DNA of 64,000 bases from Apophysomyces variabilis (GCA_002749535.1 MZZL01000398.1:124001-188000); one strand, 5' to 3'. Positions 12,857 to 24,296 are shown, numbered from the stretch's first letter. Program-made: numbers and translations. The notes: generated from the letters alone by a model not told the origin.

Positions 12857-13375
12857 ATCCAAAGGATCGAAAGAAAAGGAAAATTTGGATATAATGTGAC
12901 TTTTCCGTCGAAGCTAATGAATATCTTCATTCGACGCCAGTTGCATATGAAGCACATCAGGCATTTGTTTGTTATTGTTACCGAAGCGCATATCCTTCTT
13001 ACGAAATACGCCCACAGCCAGTATACTGTGCATTTAGGTCATCCGCTACAGCAAAGCAGTTTGCAAGATCGTAGAGTAACGAACATCTTCTCTATATTTG
13101 ATGATATAGCATCAGTAACCCATAGATCCATCAATTCCATCATTCAACAGTGTAAGTGAACCCTATATCACCGTTCGTATAAGCATTATACTGCAGAGAA
13201 TACTATCAGGTATAACTATTTTCTCTTTCTTTGATTTTGTTATATGCAACATCAATGTTTTTCCCAGGAATATGGTATGTCGAGGTAATCTCGCGTGTAA
13301 TTTACCGAGGCTGTTCTGCTGATCTAGGGAATCAACCTGCTAGGAAAATGCGTCCATCTGAAGTTTGCAAGCTAT
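12857..13375. other. Intergenic stretch, no supported gene
   Basis: About 520 bp between the RFWD3-like gene and the 3' end of the otubain gene, both on the minus strand. Open frames here (12821-13159 and 13231-13425, +) show no domain or codon signal. Confidence 0.5.
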
Positions 13376-14441
13376 TTACTGGCGCTCATAGAGAAGATCA
13401 TAATGACCTTTACAAGGCGTGTTAAACGATTTTGTTTCCAGCGCACAAACAGCTTACCTGGTCGATAAATCAACCGCAGAGGTTTCGAATCCTTATTACT
13501 CTCGACTGGCCAGAATTCGTGTACAGCAGCCACACTATCTGCACTACCATCAAGATAAACAACTTGTACTGGCACGTCCAACGCCTTTGTTAATGCAATG
13601 ATCTGAAGATGATCAGATTCTCTCCCAAAAGCTTCAACGTGCATAGAGCAGAACTCATCGATCGATATCATTTCAACAACCAAGAATGGCTCATATTCTG
13701 CTGCATGGATCCGCAAGTATGCGGAGGCAACAAAACGTAAATACATCACGATTGCATTGCTGATCTCCTCTGATTGAAAGTTCGCTAAAAAAATGTCCTC
13801 CTCGAAAGCGTAACTAGGCAGCCGTTCAAATTGTTCCAAAGCAACTTCGTAAAAATCCTCATAAGCAAGTTTCTGAAAACCGCCCAGCTCCAGAAGGTTC
13901 TCTGTTGACTTGATCTTAGCCAGTGCTGCTTTGTATTTATCGTTATCACGTAGCAGGCTCTCGAACCATGCAAAAGCAAATGCTAGCAATTTTTTTCTTA
14001 ACTAAAGAACATCACCACTATTCACTCCTTGTTTACCTCTAAAAAAGCAGTTGCCTAGTTGAAATAGCCAAAACCATAGAAGACACAGCATCGGTTTATA
14101 ACAAGATCAATAAAAGACCGAAGTGGCGCACTTACCATCTCCGCGGCATCGACGAATTTTGTCGTGTCTTTCACTAAGATTCTATCCTTCAATATAAGCA
14201 AAAGTAGCCCATAGTAGATACGTTCTTTTCCACCTTTATCTTTCGCAAAAAGGGAGTGTTGCCTTTGAATTCTTCCTCCAGTTTTGAAATAGGTTCAGTT
14301 TGACAGACTAAAGGTATCTAAATGCCACCGTCAAGATTTGACATTTTACGATTAGCTAAATACCTTTTGTGCTTCTTCATCCTTTATCCTTTGTTCAAAT
14401 TCAAGGATTTGTTCGTCAGTCAACTCAGGTTCTGTTGCCAT
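13376..14441 (-). CDS. Otubain (OTUB1-type deubiquitinase, peptidase C65)
   Basis: Begins at ATG 14441 (MATEPELTDEQILEFEQRI) and ends at TAA 13376-13378. The joined exons give the hallmark CRGDGNCFFRAFAFAWFESL, split by an intron inside the motif with a tiny exon of 18 nt (about 14060-14043) coding NCFFR. This supplies the catalytic Asp and Cys. The catalytic His lies in the final short exon, IYRPGHYDLLYERQ, reached by an intron from about 13436 to 13401. Length, about 270 residues, matches the family. Otubains remove Lys48-linked ubiquitin chains and can inhibit E2 enzymes. One predicted intron has the unusual donor GTGGAA near 14230. The gene is divergent from the HSBP1-like gene, with 132 bp between the two ATGs. 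An extra in-frame ATG at 14588 would run into that neighbour and is rejected. Confidence 0.92.
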
Positions 14442-14573
14442 TGGAGTTTTGCAGGAAACAGAGAAGTTAATAGGCCACGAACACAGCCGTACCCGCTCAT
14501 ATACCCGATACAAAGTCACGGCGCGGCAGAGAGTTGAAGGTACGTACTTTCCCTCTTTGTCTTTTGCATAAGG

Positions 14574-14974
14574 ATGGCCACTGAACAAACATCATCGTCA
14601 ACAACCAATGCAGATGAACTTTCAGCTTATGTATGGATATACCGTTAATAATGCCTGTCTACTTACCTATTCTGTTCCGTATAATAGATAGATTCCGTCA
14701 TTGAGAAATTGGTATCCTTAGGTCAAAAATACCCGTTTGCTAATACCTCGTTATAGCAATCCAAAATTGACAATGTCTGTACGCAAATGAATGAGAAACG
14801 TACGTATGACTTGAGCACATTATATGTGAAGAATAGCTAATTACCGAAATAGTCGATGACATGGGTAGTCGGGTGGATGCGCTCCAACGAAGTCTTAACG
14901 AGGTTGTCAAGAAGGTGGAAGAAGGAAGCCCTACCAAAGAAGATATGGTTGCAGCAGCGGATAACGACGTGTGA
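14574..14974 (+). CDS. HSBP1-like coiled-coil protein
   Basis: Four small exons join in frame: ATG 14574 to about 14624, a 24-nt exon near 14690-14713, about 14757-14799, and about 14849-14974 ending in TGA. None is long enough to stand out alone, so this gene is easily missed. The product is about 80 residues: a Ser/Thr-rich start, then a continuous coiled coil (LSAYIDSVIEKLQSKID, then LDDMGSRVDALQRSLNEVV), the pattern of heat shock factor binding protein 1. HSBP1 is a small trimeric coiled coil that binds and damps trimeric heat shock factor in animals. The heptad region with IDxMxxRIDxLE spacing supports the assignment; regulation of Hsf here is inferred. It shares a divergent promoter with otubain. 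Confidence 0.72.
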
Positions 14975-15597
14975 AACAAGTTAGCCGACCATATTCCTGT
15001 CCAGACGGAAGGATGGATTTTGTAGGAAGATGACATGTAGAATGTTTGACACGTTTTTCTGGTTACAGATAGTATAGAAAAAGGACCTGAGCTAACGCCC
15101 GTTTGAGGCTGCTCTTTTTATATCGGGTTTGATTAGATGTTTGGCTGATCATATTCATTAAATGGAATCAGAAGCTTTCGATTGTGAACTGTGTTTTATC
15201 TACGTATTGCCAATTGATCCATTCAAGTGAATGCTGATACGACAATGCTGTTGAGGTATGACTTTCTTTTAAAAATTAAAGTTGCACCTAGCAATTCACT
15301 TGGCGTATTTTCGAACCTGGGCTTGACACTAACAAATCACATTAACTGTCGTGCTATAAGAGTTCGAATTGACCAATTTTACATACCTGCCAGAAAACTG
15401 ACGATGCCATACCCCATGTCCCCGCTAAGCGAATGCCAGATGGATATACAAATTTTTAATTCCAATGGCCTGCGACTTTGATTTTTGTAGTTTGTTAAAT
15501 CACTTTTGGGGTATTTGTAACGAGGTGGAAGTGCAGAATCATGAAGGGGAGACACATAAACAGGAAAAGCTGCATTGAAGCCAAGAAAGGACTTCAA

Positions 15598-15865
15598 TTA
15601 AAGCGAATAGGGTTATGTTTATCTTCATACGGAGCCGTGCCTGTCTGTCTTTCAACAACGACCTTTCTGTAAATATCTAGCAAGTTAAATGTTGGCTGCG
15701 CAGAAGAGAGAAATTGCCATTAGCATGAATCACATTAACAGCTCTGTAACAATTTCCCAAGTTGTAGAAATCCAAAAATTGATGCTCCGATTCATATGAA
15801 CGAAGTCTTGTAGTGAGTCCCAAAGGCAGGTTTTCCATATAGCGATTGCCTCCATTGCGTTCCAT
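15598..15865 (-). CDS. Small unknown protein, two exons
   Basis: Two exons joined by a GT-AG intron (about 15740-15696) give an open frame of about 75 residues from ATG 15865, or from the second ATG at 15838 (MENLPLGLTTRL), to a TAA near 15598. The product is soluble and moderately charged (FLDFYNLGNCYRAPTFNLLD, then YRKVVVERQTGTAPYED). I do not recognise it. The first ATG overlaps the VPS52 ATG on the opposite strand, so either this gene starts at 15838 or the two coding regions overlap by 2 nt. Further coding-like sequence with a splice acceptor follows at 15560-15400 and may be an alternative 3' part. Moderate to low confidence. Confidence 0.35.
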
Positions 15866-18800
15866 GAGCTATGCCACCAAAACTACCATCACTGTGGACG
15901 AACCACTTGTCCCAGAAAATACCTTACTGTCTCAAAACGAAAGCAATGTGTCGAACATTGTCAATGCAAATGTTCATGGTGTCAACAACTCAGCACCGTG
16001 CACTCCTGCCCTGAAAGAATTAGACTTACTTCTAGAGAAGGCCAGATTATCTCCAGATTCAAACGACCCGGTAAGCGATCAACCATATTACCTGTTCGCT
16101 CACTTATACCATTCTTAAAGTCATTGGAAGAGAGCGACGACAAAAAGATTCACTTGGATGAAGATTGGGATTTCGATCACATTACGTTTGACGAGGTTGA
16201 TGGTATATAACACTACCGTCGAAAGAATGCGATGCTCACACGCGACATACTATAAGATAGGATATCTGCGTTTCAGGAGGATGAGTTCGTCAGTCAGGCG
16301 TTGGAGAATGGTATGGATCTGAGAGAATATGCTCGGCAAATCGAGAACGAAAAAGCATCCATGCAAAAACAACTGGAGAATGACTGTGAGTACTTATGAT
16401 GATATCATTCGATAGTATGCTTATGTATACATTGGTTGACTGTTGCTGTTAGATGTTCAGCACGTCCAATCCTTTGTTGACCTTCATTCTGAGATCGAGG
16501 TAGCTGATAAGCAGCATTGTTTGAAGTAGCTAATGTTTGGTTCCAATTAGTCGTGCGATGCGGTACTCGGTCGGATGGAAGAATTACTTAATATTTTTCA
16601 AAGTGATTTGGGAAATATCAGCGGCGAGATTCAAAACTTGCAGGAGCGTTCATCGCACATGAGTGTGAGGTTAAAGAACAGGAAGGTAAGGGAATCTCAC
16701 TACCGGCCAGTGGGGAGATATTGATCTTCCGTAGGCTGTGGAAGGAAAGTTGGGAAAGACTCTTCAAGGCATGGTGATACCACCCTATGTCATTAAGTAC
16801 GGTTATCATAAACATAGATGCGAATGTTCTTAAATGTGGTTGTTATAGAAAGATTACAGAAGGAGAAGTAGACGAGGCATGGTTACAATATTTATTGGCC
16901 ATTAACAAGCAGATGCGATTTGTAAAAGCAAATCAAAACCGTCCGATCAAGGCATTACGCAACGTTGGCCCTGAGCTGGAAAAATTAAGACTAAGAGCTG
17001 CCATCACCATTCGCGACTTTTTCATTTCCCGTATACACTCCCTGTGTGTACCGAACACTAATATTCAGATTATGCAGCAATCAGTCTTTTTAAAGTACAA
17101 AGAGCTCCATATGTTTGTCTTGGAACGACATCAAGAAGCTGCCATCGAAATTAGACAGAATTATATTAATACCCTGCGATGGTATTTCCATAATCACTTT
17201 GAACGTTACAGCAAAGGTCTTGGAAAGTTGCAGGTATATGCTAGTTGATGGAATACATCTACTAACAGATAACTACTATAGGCTGTAGCTGCGGATAAGA
17301 CTGATCTCATCGGTGTCGAAGAAAACATGCGTAAAAGTAAGTGGCAAGAGGTTCGAAGCAGGTAGATTTTCAACATATTATATTAGGCGGTATATTTAGT
17401 GGCAATAAAGTCACGCTAAAAGATAAGACCAATGTATTTGCTTTGGGTGACCGTATCGATGCATTGAGAATGCACGATTCCGGAGTGATTTTAGTACATG
17501 TCGCCGAAGACAAGGACCAGGTATGGATTGCTTTAGTTTCTCAGGCTAATGTAGTGATTCCAACTACTCTGATAGAAATATCAATTTGAGCAGCTCTTCA
17601 GGAGCTTCAACTCGGCCCTGATCGATAATGCCAGTTCGGAATACCTATTTATCTATGAGTTTTTCTCAAGAGATACCAATTCCGCCGCGGATACAGCCAA
17701 AACTATATTCCAGCATATTTTTGAAGCTACCGAAAAAGTTGGCCTGGTACGTTGCATGACTGTTGGTAATATTACCTGAAATTAAATTATCAGGACAGAA
17801 CTTCACGAAAACATGTGTTGATAATTCTTACGATGCTGTCGGTATTCTATTGTGTATCCGGATTAATACACAACTGGCGCTCGAGCTCCAGCGTCGTCGT
17901 GTACCGGCGTTGGAAGGATACACAAATTCAACCAATATGTTGCTATGGCCTCGGTTTCAACATGTAATGACTTTGCACATTGAAAGCATAAAGAAGATGT
18001 CGAATAGCAAGTCTGTGTTGAGCGCAGTTAAAGATATTCACCCACATCATGTAAGTTGCTTAGTCCTTGAATATATGGACCTAATCATGAGTATAGATCA
18101 CACGACGTTACGCAGAATTTGCAGCATCGTTGCTGATTCTAAATGAAGGATACGATGATGCGATCTTGATCAATAGGTATATATTATTGTTTGTATCTGT
18201 GTAGTTATAATTAACGCGCCAATAAGTGTGAAAAAGCTACGGAATGAATTCGAAGGCTTGCTGGCTCGAATGTCGAACGAGATACAAGACATCACTCGGC
18301 GTATAGCATTTCTAATCAATAACTATGACTTGATTATTTCAGTGTTTCAGGTAAGTTAAACTGGTAAGTAATGATAAAGGCACTCATTAAAACGATAAAT
18401 TATAGGAAGCACATAGTCGCGCTTTAGACAACGAATTGGATCATGTCAAACAGCTTTTGTCCATCCATATCTCGGCATTTGTAGACCATCAGTTGACACC
18501 CTATTTCGGAGATATTGTAAAGTCTGTTCAACAGGCAGAGCAGGCAAGGAAAGAAATAGATAGAGGTACGCGATTGGTTATGGAAATGAGTGAGATTTAA
18601 GACTTTTGACTAGGGGAACTTGTACGAATTTGCAAACATTTCGCTCAAACTTGGCGACAATCACTTACAGCGATCAACAGCTCTGTTGTTCAATATTTTT
18701 CTAATTTCAAAAATGGCACGACGGTCCTGCATGCGGTCTTAGGGCAACTGATTGTGTATTATACGAAATTTCTTGATCTACTGGAAAAGCGCAATCTTAG

Positions 18801-18867
18801 TGACGTCCATCCCGTGGATGTGCAGACATTGATGGTAGAGATTAAAAAATTCAGAAGCACCTTTTAA
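15864..18867 (+). CDS. VPS52: VPS52, GARP/EARP tethering complex subunit
   Basis: ATG 15864 (MSYATKTTITVDEPLVPENT) to TAA 18865-18867, in about twelve exons separated by short introns. The N-terminal half is helical and coiled-coil. The diagnostic part is C-terminal: DNSYDAVGILLCIRINTQLA, then RRVPALEGYT, LLWPRFQHVMTLHIESIKKM, INNYDLIISVF, HQLTPYFGDIVKSVQQAEQA, YFSNFKNGTTVLHAVLGQLI and a final MVEIKKFRSTF. These follow the Vps52/Sac2 family order. Vps52 is part of the GARP and EARP complexes that tether endosome-derived vesicles at the trans-Golgi and recycling endosomes. Exon edges in the middle (16200-17300) are approximate. Confidence 0.9.
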
Positions 18868-20071
18868 TATCCTTTATTACGTCATGTAACCTTCTTAACG
18901 TATTGTTTGCTCACGTAAAAAATAAAGTGGGTATAAACTATCTAAAATCAGTAATACCAAATCTTGAAACGCAGACAGGGATTCACTTGGAAAATAGTGT
19001 GTTAAATTTGTGGGTATGGATTGCATTACCCAGCAGTGTATTGAAATCTTGCGTGGTTATTTCGTGTGCATTTAAACTTTTTGCCACGGTAAACTTAAGC
19101 GATACGCTATTTCATAGAACCAATGAATTGAGGAGCTCTAGGTCGATCAAACGCCATTTTATCAGATTGTTTTCGGAGTTGAGATGATTAGAAATACCCC
19201 AGCACAAAATTATCAGATCCTATTTTCCGTTTTTGATTGGATGTAAGGGGAAAGCAAAGACGTGTTTGGTAAACGCCGTTGGGACGGAAACAGGAATAGG
19301 GGATCTAGCCCGTAAAGATTGTGAAACACAGAAACTTCTGTCATAGGATCACATGTTTCTTGCGTACAACACCGACGCTGTCCCCAGCCCCGTTCAAGGG
19401 TGGAAATGAGTTATCAGATTTTCTTTATTTTTGGGAAGTTTCCTCCTCCTAACTTACATTGCAATTGCTTTACATTGTTTTATACATGTCATACTACATG
19501 TTAGTCTATGCTAATGTAAAGCCAAGTATAATATGAGGGTAAGGAAGAAATGGAGAAAAGCGAAACAAGGGTACCCAAGAATGTACGATGATGAACACAA
19601 AATTATCAGATCTTTTTTACTGTTTCCCCGTGTCAAGTCTGCAGGGTAGCACAATGCATGGCGAAGGACCCAAAAGATCTGATAAATCATCACCGTACTT
19701 TTAAACTTGTGTCACCCACAGTTTTTCCTTACACTCACACGACGACTTCTTACAAAGAGAATGGAAACATCTTTATCCCCAATAACAACAGTATATTCTA
19801 TCCGTACTTTCAATTTGTTATTGGCGTTTGCAAAGTGACACCTTACACTTGTGAAAGTAAGAGGAACATCAAGCGGAGTCAAAAGATCTGATAACGAATT
19901 CCTAGAAGCTAAGATGAGCGGGAAAAATGGGTTATTGTCTTACCGACCCCCCTGGCCGCCGAACTCCCCCGCAAAACTATAAATACGAGGCTGTCCCTAC
20001 GCACCCTATTCCTACATACACATCGTCCTCTACCTCATTGTTATCATCATTATTACTATATATATCTAATC
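18868..20071. promoter_or_regulatory. Upstream region of the PPR gene with repeated GATA-like motifs and TATA box
   Basis: No gene is supported here. Five copies of TTATCAGAT or its reverse complement occur, near 19209-19218, 19411-19419, 19602-19611, 19676-19685 and 19885-19894. Two of them share the 17-nt string CACAAAATTATCAGATC, and others form opposed AAAAGATCTGATAA copies. TTATC/GATAA is the core site of fungal GATA factors. A TATA box (CTATAAATAC) lies at about 19978-19987, some 90 bp before the PPR start codon. A factor binding these sites is an inference. Confidence 0.45.
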
Positions 20072-23000
20072 ATGCACACAAAAACTACAAAGCCTATGTT
20101 CGCCAACCCCTCAATGATTGTCCATAATAAGTCCAACCGTCGCCGTTCTTCTGCAGACCGTTCGGTGAACAAGAAGTATTCGAGACCTACTACACCTCAA
20201 AGCCCTACAACAGCAAAATGGAACGATCATGCTACGATTGACCTCCCCACACCACCTCCTTCGCCAAACATTTCCTCTCAAAAACCATCCACCTCGTCAT
20301 CAAACACAATCGATAAGAACCATCGGATCCTCTCCGCCAAAAGGGATGGTAATTTGAAGTTGGTGATGCAAGAATTTGCAGCACTGAAAAGACAAGGTCT
20401 CGGTCTGACAAATCATACTTATAACTTGGTCCTGGACGCTCATGCTACTCTTCGTCGTGAGGGTACACCATTGACCAACATGCTTAAAGGTAAAAAGCGT
20501 CTCCTGTCTATTAAGTCAGTTTACTTACTGTATTACTCTGTAGTTTACGATGAGATGTTGCAACTATCGGTCAGTCCTAATAAGCATACATATACTATAT
20601 TGCTGCGAACCCTGTGTCGACGTGATGTGGAGGTGCAGAAGACAGTGGCCATGCTAAGGCGCCAGAACGCGCGCATAGGTACACAAGCTAATGACGATAT
20701 GGCGGCGCTGGAAGCCGAAGCAAATATTGTCAAGGCCATGAACATCTTCCGCCAGGCGCTCCAGGATAAGCATGTTGAGGAACTTGAAGTCGAAATTTTC
20801 AACCAACTCTTACGGGTACTCTCTCACTATGGCAACACCCTGGACTCCCTGTGTGTCTATCAGCAGCTAGAGCTTTCTCCCAGTACTGCTCCCAATTCTG
20901 CAACCTTTGCTGCACTTATCAACCTTTTTGGTCGTGCTGGAGATATCCAATCTGCTTTGGGCTATTTCAAGAAATACTCCGACTTAAAGGATGCCATGGG
21001 ACCTCATGATGCTTCGTACGTATATAATGCCTTGGTTGACTGCCATCTCAAGTGTGGCCAACTGGATGGTGCTCTACGTGTACTGGAAAAAGATATGGTG
21101 ACCGATGGAATCAAACTTACCATCATTCCCTACAATTCGGTCATCCGTCATTACTGCGCTCAGGGAGAGATGGCCAAAGCGCGTTTGCTGATCGAAAGGC
21201 TATTGGAAGATGATCAACTGCCCCAACCTGATGCAAGTAGCTATGGCCCCATCTTATCCGCTTATTGTCAATCCCAGGAGTTTGCACCTGCCCAAGAAAT
21301 GTATTCCAAGTTGGTCAAGACGGATATTGCCAAGGCCTATGGAAATTTGGCCAATTTCGCTTTACTTTGCCTTGCCAATGGACACCGGGGCAAGGCCCTC
21401 ACGGTGGTCAGTGATATGCGTACCGCAGGCTTAGAACCAGACGCAAGGCTTTCTGAACGCATCATTCGCAGCTTCTCTCAAGCAGGCGAAGTGTCCCAAG
21501 CTATTGAAGCACTGAAGGCTATCCTGCGAAGCATGTCCTCTCGTTCAATGGCCAAAGGCGCCGATCTCTTGGTGGACCTGGCTCACGAACTTATTAAGAA
21601 CGCCGAGTTCTCCCAAACGCTTTCTGTGGTACGAGCAATGGCACCCCTCTGCATTTCCATTCCTTCTACATTGGGCAAGGCGTTGATCGATAGTTATCTG
21701 GTTGCACAAGATACGGAAGCCCTCACCGGACCGGATTACAATACTATCGGAGAGGCAGCCTTAGGGTGCCACACGACCACCGGTGGTGACCAATCTCGCT
21801 TCGGTGCAGTAGTCTTCCGACTGTTACAAGATATGCGTCAAGCTGCCGTGCTTCCATCTGCAAATCTCACAGTGCGAATCCTTACTCACTTGCAACACCA
21901 AAGCGAATCTGAGGTGGAGGCTGAGTGGAAGAAGACTTTGGAACTTGTGCAAGACGGCGTTCATGAAACAGCAGGAGCAACTTCACCACGCTCACTGACC
22001 AGTGAATCGGAGATGGCATCGAATGAAGTCATGAAGTCAGTGATGCGCGGACATGCAGATATGGCAACACAGATCCTGGAGGAGCAAATCATTAATCGTG
22101 GTTTGATACCCCATCCTGAGGCGTTACGAGATGCCATTGCCTTGGCTGGCAAGCAAGGACACCTCGAAGCTGCTGTGACCATGTACAGTCTTTGTATTGG
22201 TGCTTACAAGAACCTTGAACCACAAACACGGCAAGATCGAGCGGTCTATATGGCTACCAACTCGGTCCTGATTGGTTATGCGCAGCAAGGAGACATGGTC
22301 CAGGCCAAAAAGTACTACGACGAGATCAAGAAGATGGGTCAATACCCGGACGGCAACGGTTATGCAAGTCTTCTCCTGGGTAGTGCCAAATGTACCACGG
22401 ATGAAGCGATGGATGCCTTGATCATTTATGATGAAGCCAAACGACACAGTGTCAAGCCTACCACCTTTTTCTATAATGTTATCATCTCCAAATTGGCCAA
22501 GGCGCGCAAGCTTGACTCGGCTTTGTATCTCTTTGAAGAAATGCGTCAGTTCAAGATCCCGCCCAATTCGATTACTTATGGTGCCATCATTTCGGCTTGT
22601 GTTCGTGCTGGTTCCGAAGGACACGCTCGACGACTCTTTTCCGAAATGCTATCCTCTCCTTCTTATCAGCCTCGTGTGGGACCCTTCAACAACATGATGC
22701 AATTTTACGTGCGTCAACAGCCCGATCGCGAACGTGTCCTAGAGTACTTTTCCGAATTACGCCGACGCCATATCCGCCCGTCTCCTCACACTTACAAACT
22801 TCTGATGGAGGCATACGCAAGCATGGCTCCCTTTAATATGCCGACTGCTCACCGCATGCTCAGTGAGATGGAACGTCGCGATCGCATTCGACCCCAGGCT
22901 ACCCATTATGCAACGCTGATCTATGCTTATGGTACTCTTCAACGCGATGTCCAAAGTGCTGAACGCGTGTTCGAGGAAATGAACAAGGCCAATATAAAAC

Positions 23001-23371
23001 CAGACGAGGCTGTCTATCAAGCAATACTGGATACCTATATCAGCAACGACGACAATCTTGGCCGGGCCGAGGAACTTTATCAGCAAATGCTTAAGCGTAT
23101 CGATCGAAGTGGTTCGCCTTACATCGAAAACCTGTTCATTCGTGGTTATGGACAGAAAGGACAAGTCAAGGAAGCCCGTAAAATGTTTGATGCCATGTCC
23201 GATGACAAGCTTTGCAAACATGCGATCGTACGCGAGCCGAGTACTTATGAAGCCATGGTTCGCGCTTATCTTGATAACAATATGGTATTCGAAGCCAAGG
23301 AAGTGCTTGATCTCATGCTTCAACGCGAGTTCCCTGAAAAGGTGGTGGCCACTGTAGCTGACCTGTTGTAA
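20072..23371 (+). CDS. Large pentatricopeptide repeat (PPR) protein
   Basis: One long open frame from ATG 20072 to TAA 23369-23371. It contains a predicted 54-nt intron at 20490-20543 (GTAAAAAG to CTGTAG) that carries no stop codon and keeps the frame; spliced, the protein is about 1081 residues, with KVYDEMLQL restored across the join. The N-terminus is basic and Ser/Thr/Pro-rich, consistent with a mitochondrial presequence. The rest is built of roughly 35-residue helical repeats typical of PPR proteins, for example FFYNVIISKLAKARKLDSAL, YGAIISACVRAGSEGHARRL and YATLIYAYGTLQRDVQSAER. PPR proteins bind single-stranded RNA in organelles and act in processing, stability or translation. No catalytic SMR or DYW domain is seen. 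The RNA target is unknown. Confidence 0.93.
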   Translation: MHTKTTKPMFANPSMIVHNKSNRRRSSADRSVNKKYSRPTTPQSPTTAKWNDHATIDLPTPPPSPNISSQKPSTSSSNTIDKNHRILSAKRDGNLKLVMQEFAALKRQGLGLTNHTYNLVLDAHATLRREGTPLTNMLKGKKRLLSIKSVYLLYYSVVYDEMLQLSVSPNKHTYTILLRTLCRRDVEVQKTVAMLRRQNARIGTQANDDMAALEAEANIVKAMNIFRQALQDKHVEELEVEIFNQLLRVLSHYGNTLDSLCVYQQLELSPSTAPNSATFAALINLFGRAGDIQSALGYFKKYSDLKDAMGPHDASYVYNALVDCHLKCGQLDGALRVLEKDMVTDGIKLTIIPYNSVIRHYCAQGEMAKARLLIERLLEDDQLPQPDASSYGPILSAYCQSQEFAPAQEMYSKLVKTDIAKAYGNLANFALLCLANGHRGKALTVVSDMRTAGLEPDARLSERIIRSFSQAGEVSQAIEALKAILRSMSSRSMAKGADLLVDLAHELIKNAEFSQTLSVVRAMAPLCISIPSTLGKALIDSYLVAQDTEALTGPDYNTIGEAALGCHTTTGGDQSRFGAVVFRLLQDMRQAAVLPSANLTVRILTHLQHQSESEVEAEWKKTLELVQDGVHETAGATSPRSLTSESEMASNEVMKSVMRGHADMATQILEEQIINRGLIPHPEALRDAIALAGKQGHLEAAVTMYSLCIGAYKNLEPQTRQDRAVYMATNSVLIGYAQQGDMVQAKKYYDEIKKMGQYPDGNGYASLLLGSAKCTTDEAMDALIIYDEAKRHSVKPTTFFYNVIISKLAKARKLDSALYLFEEMRQFKIPPNSITYGAIISACVRAGSEGHARRLFSEMLSSPSYQPRVGPFNNMMQFYVRQQPDRERVLEYFSELRRRHIRPSPHTYKLLMEAYASMAPFNMPTAHRMLSEMERRDRIRPQATHYATLIYAYGTLQRDVQSAERVFEEMNKANIKPDEAVYQAILDTYISNDDNLGRAEELYQQMLKRIDRSGSPYIENLFIRGYGQKGQVKEARKMFDAMSDDKLCKHAIVREPSTYEAMVRAYLDNNMVFEAKEVLDLMLQREFPEKVVATVADLL

Positions 23372-24296
23372 AGCTCTACCATAAATTTATTCTTTATACA
23401 ATTGTACATAGTTTATCATTTTCTCCTCGTATATAAAACTCGTATTAAACAAAAAATCTATGCTAGAATTTTGTCTGTGGTGTGTCTGTCTGCATCTATG
23501 CGTACCGTATGAAGCCAAAAAAGTCAAAGCTGCGCATAAAAATAGGCCGTGAAATCACCCTGTGTCTTCAAGAGCTTGACTCTGTGTTTCAATAGGGAAC
23601 CTCTTGGGAGGGCATAAAGTCCATGGCCATGGGCAAGTTGAATGGATGATACAGTGACCTCATCTTTGACCCTTAAACTACAGGAGACGGTAAGCAATGT
23701 GTAGTTGTTACTAGTAACTCATCCCTAATCTTTGAAGCACTAAATTATTGCTGTTGTAAAAAACATCGCATTGGGTTCATATTGTTAAGGGCATTTGCGA
23801 TAAACAGTGGGTTAGTCCTTCATTTAGCGATGCTTCATAAACACAGTTCATATAGAACAATAACATAGATTGTAGTCAATAAATGCTAAGTGTGTATAAG
23901 TACTCTATGAATAGTCTCTAACGTAAGATACAAGTTTCTAACATGGAAGGGAGTAAGATCCAACAAGTGGGTGCAGTAAAGCGATTTGCCCTTTTTCCCC
24001 GTTTAAACCGATCAATTGGCGACAACCAACGCAACGACGCCGTTTGAAATACCATATCCTTATTTGATATTCCAAAAAAAAAAAATCTTGATTCTTCCTT
24101 CTTCCCGCCCTTCCTATCTCTCTCTCTTTTGGGGAGTGCATGTGTGTGTTGTATACCAGCAAACTAGAAACTCTGTGAATCATATAGTGTAAACCTACTT
24201 GACGTTACGTGCAAAACAACGGTACGTCCCTTCATCTGAAAAGATGAAAATCTTGGCCTGAAAGAAGGAGATGAAAGCTTACATTCTATAACAGAC
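23372..24296. other. Intergenic stretch, no supported gene
   Basis: About 0.9 kb between two plus-strand genes, with a short A run (about 24074-24085) and a TC-rich tract near 24115-24130. It should hold the PPR terminator and the ArfGAP promoter. A minus-strand frame at 23938-24183 has no recognisable content. Confidence 0.5.

Noticed and set aside
13480..13500. B-box-like GGTTTCGAATCC
   Set aside because: Lies inside the otubain coding exon, with no A box or cloverleaf around it.
14352..14588. Longer otubain start at ATG 14588
   Set aside because: It would overlap the first exon of the divergent HSBP1-like gene; ATG 14441 gives the family-typical N-terminus.
22757..23323. 188-codon minus-strand frame
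   Set aside because: Antisense shadow of the PPR gene, with no domain of its own.
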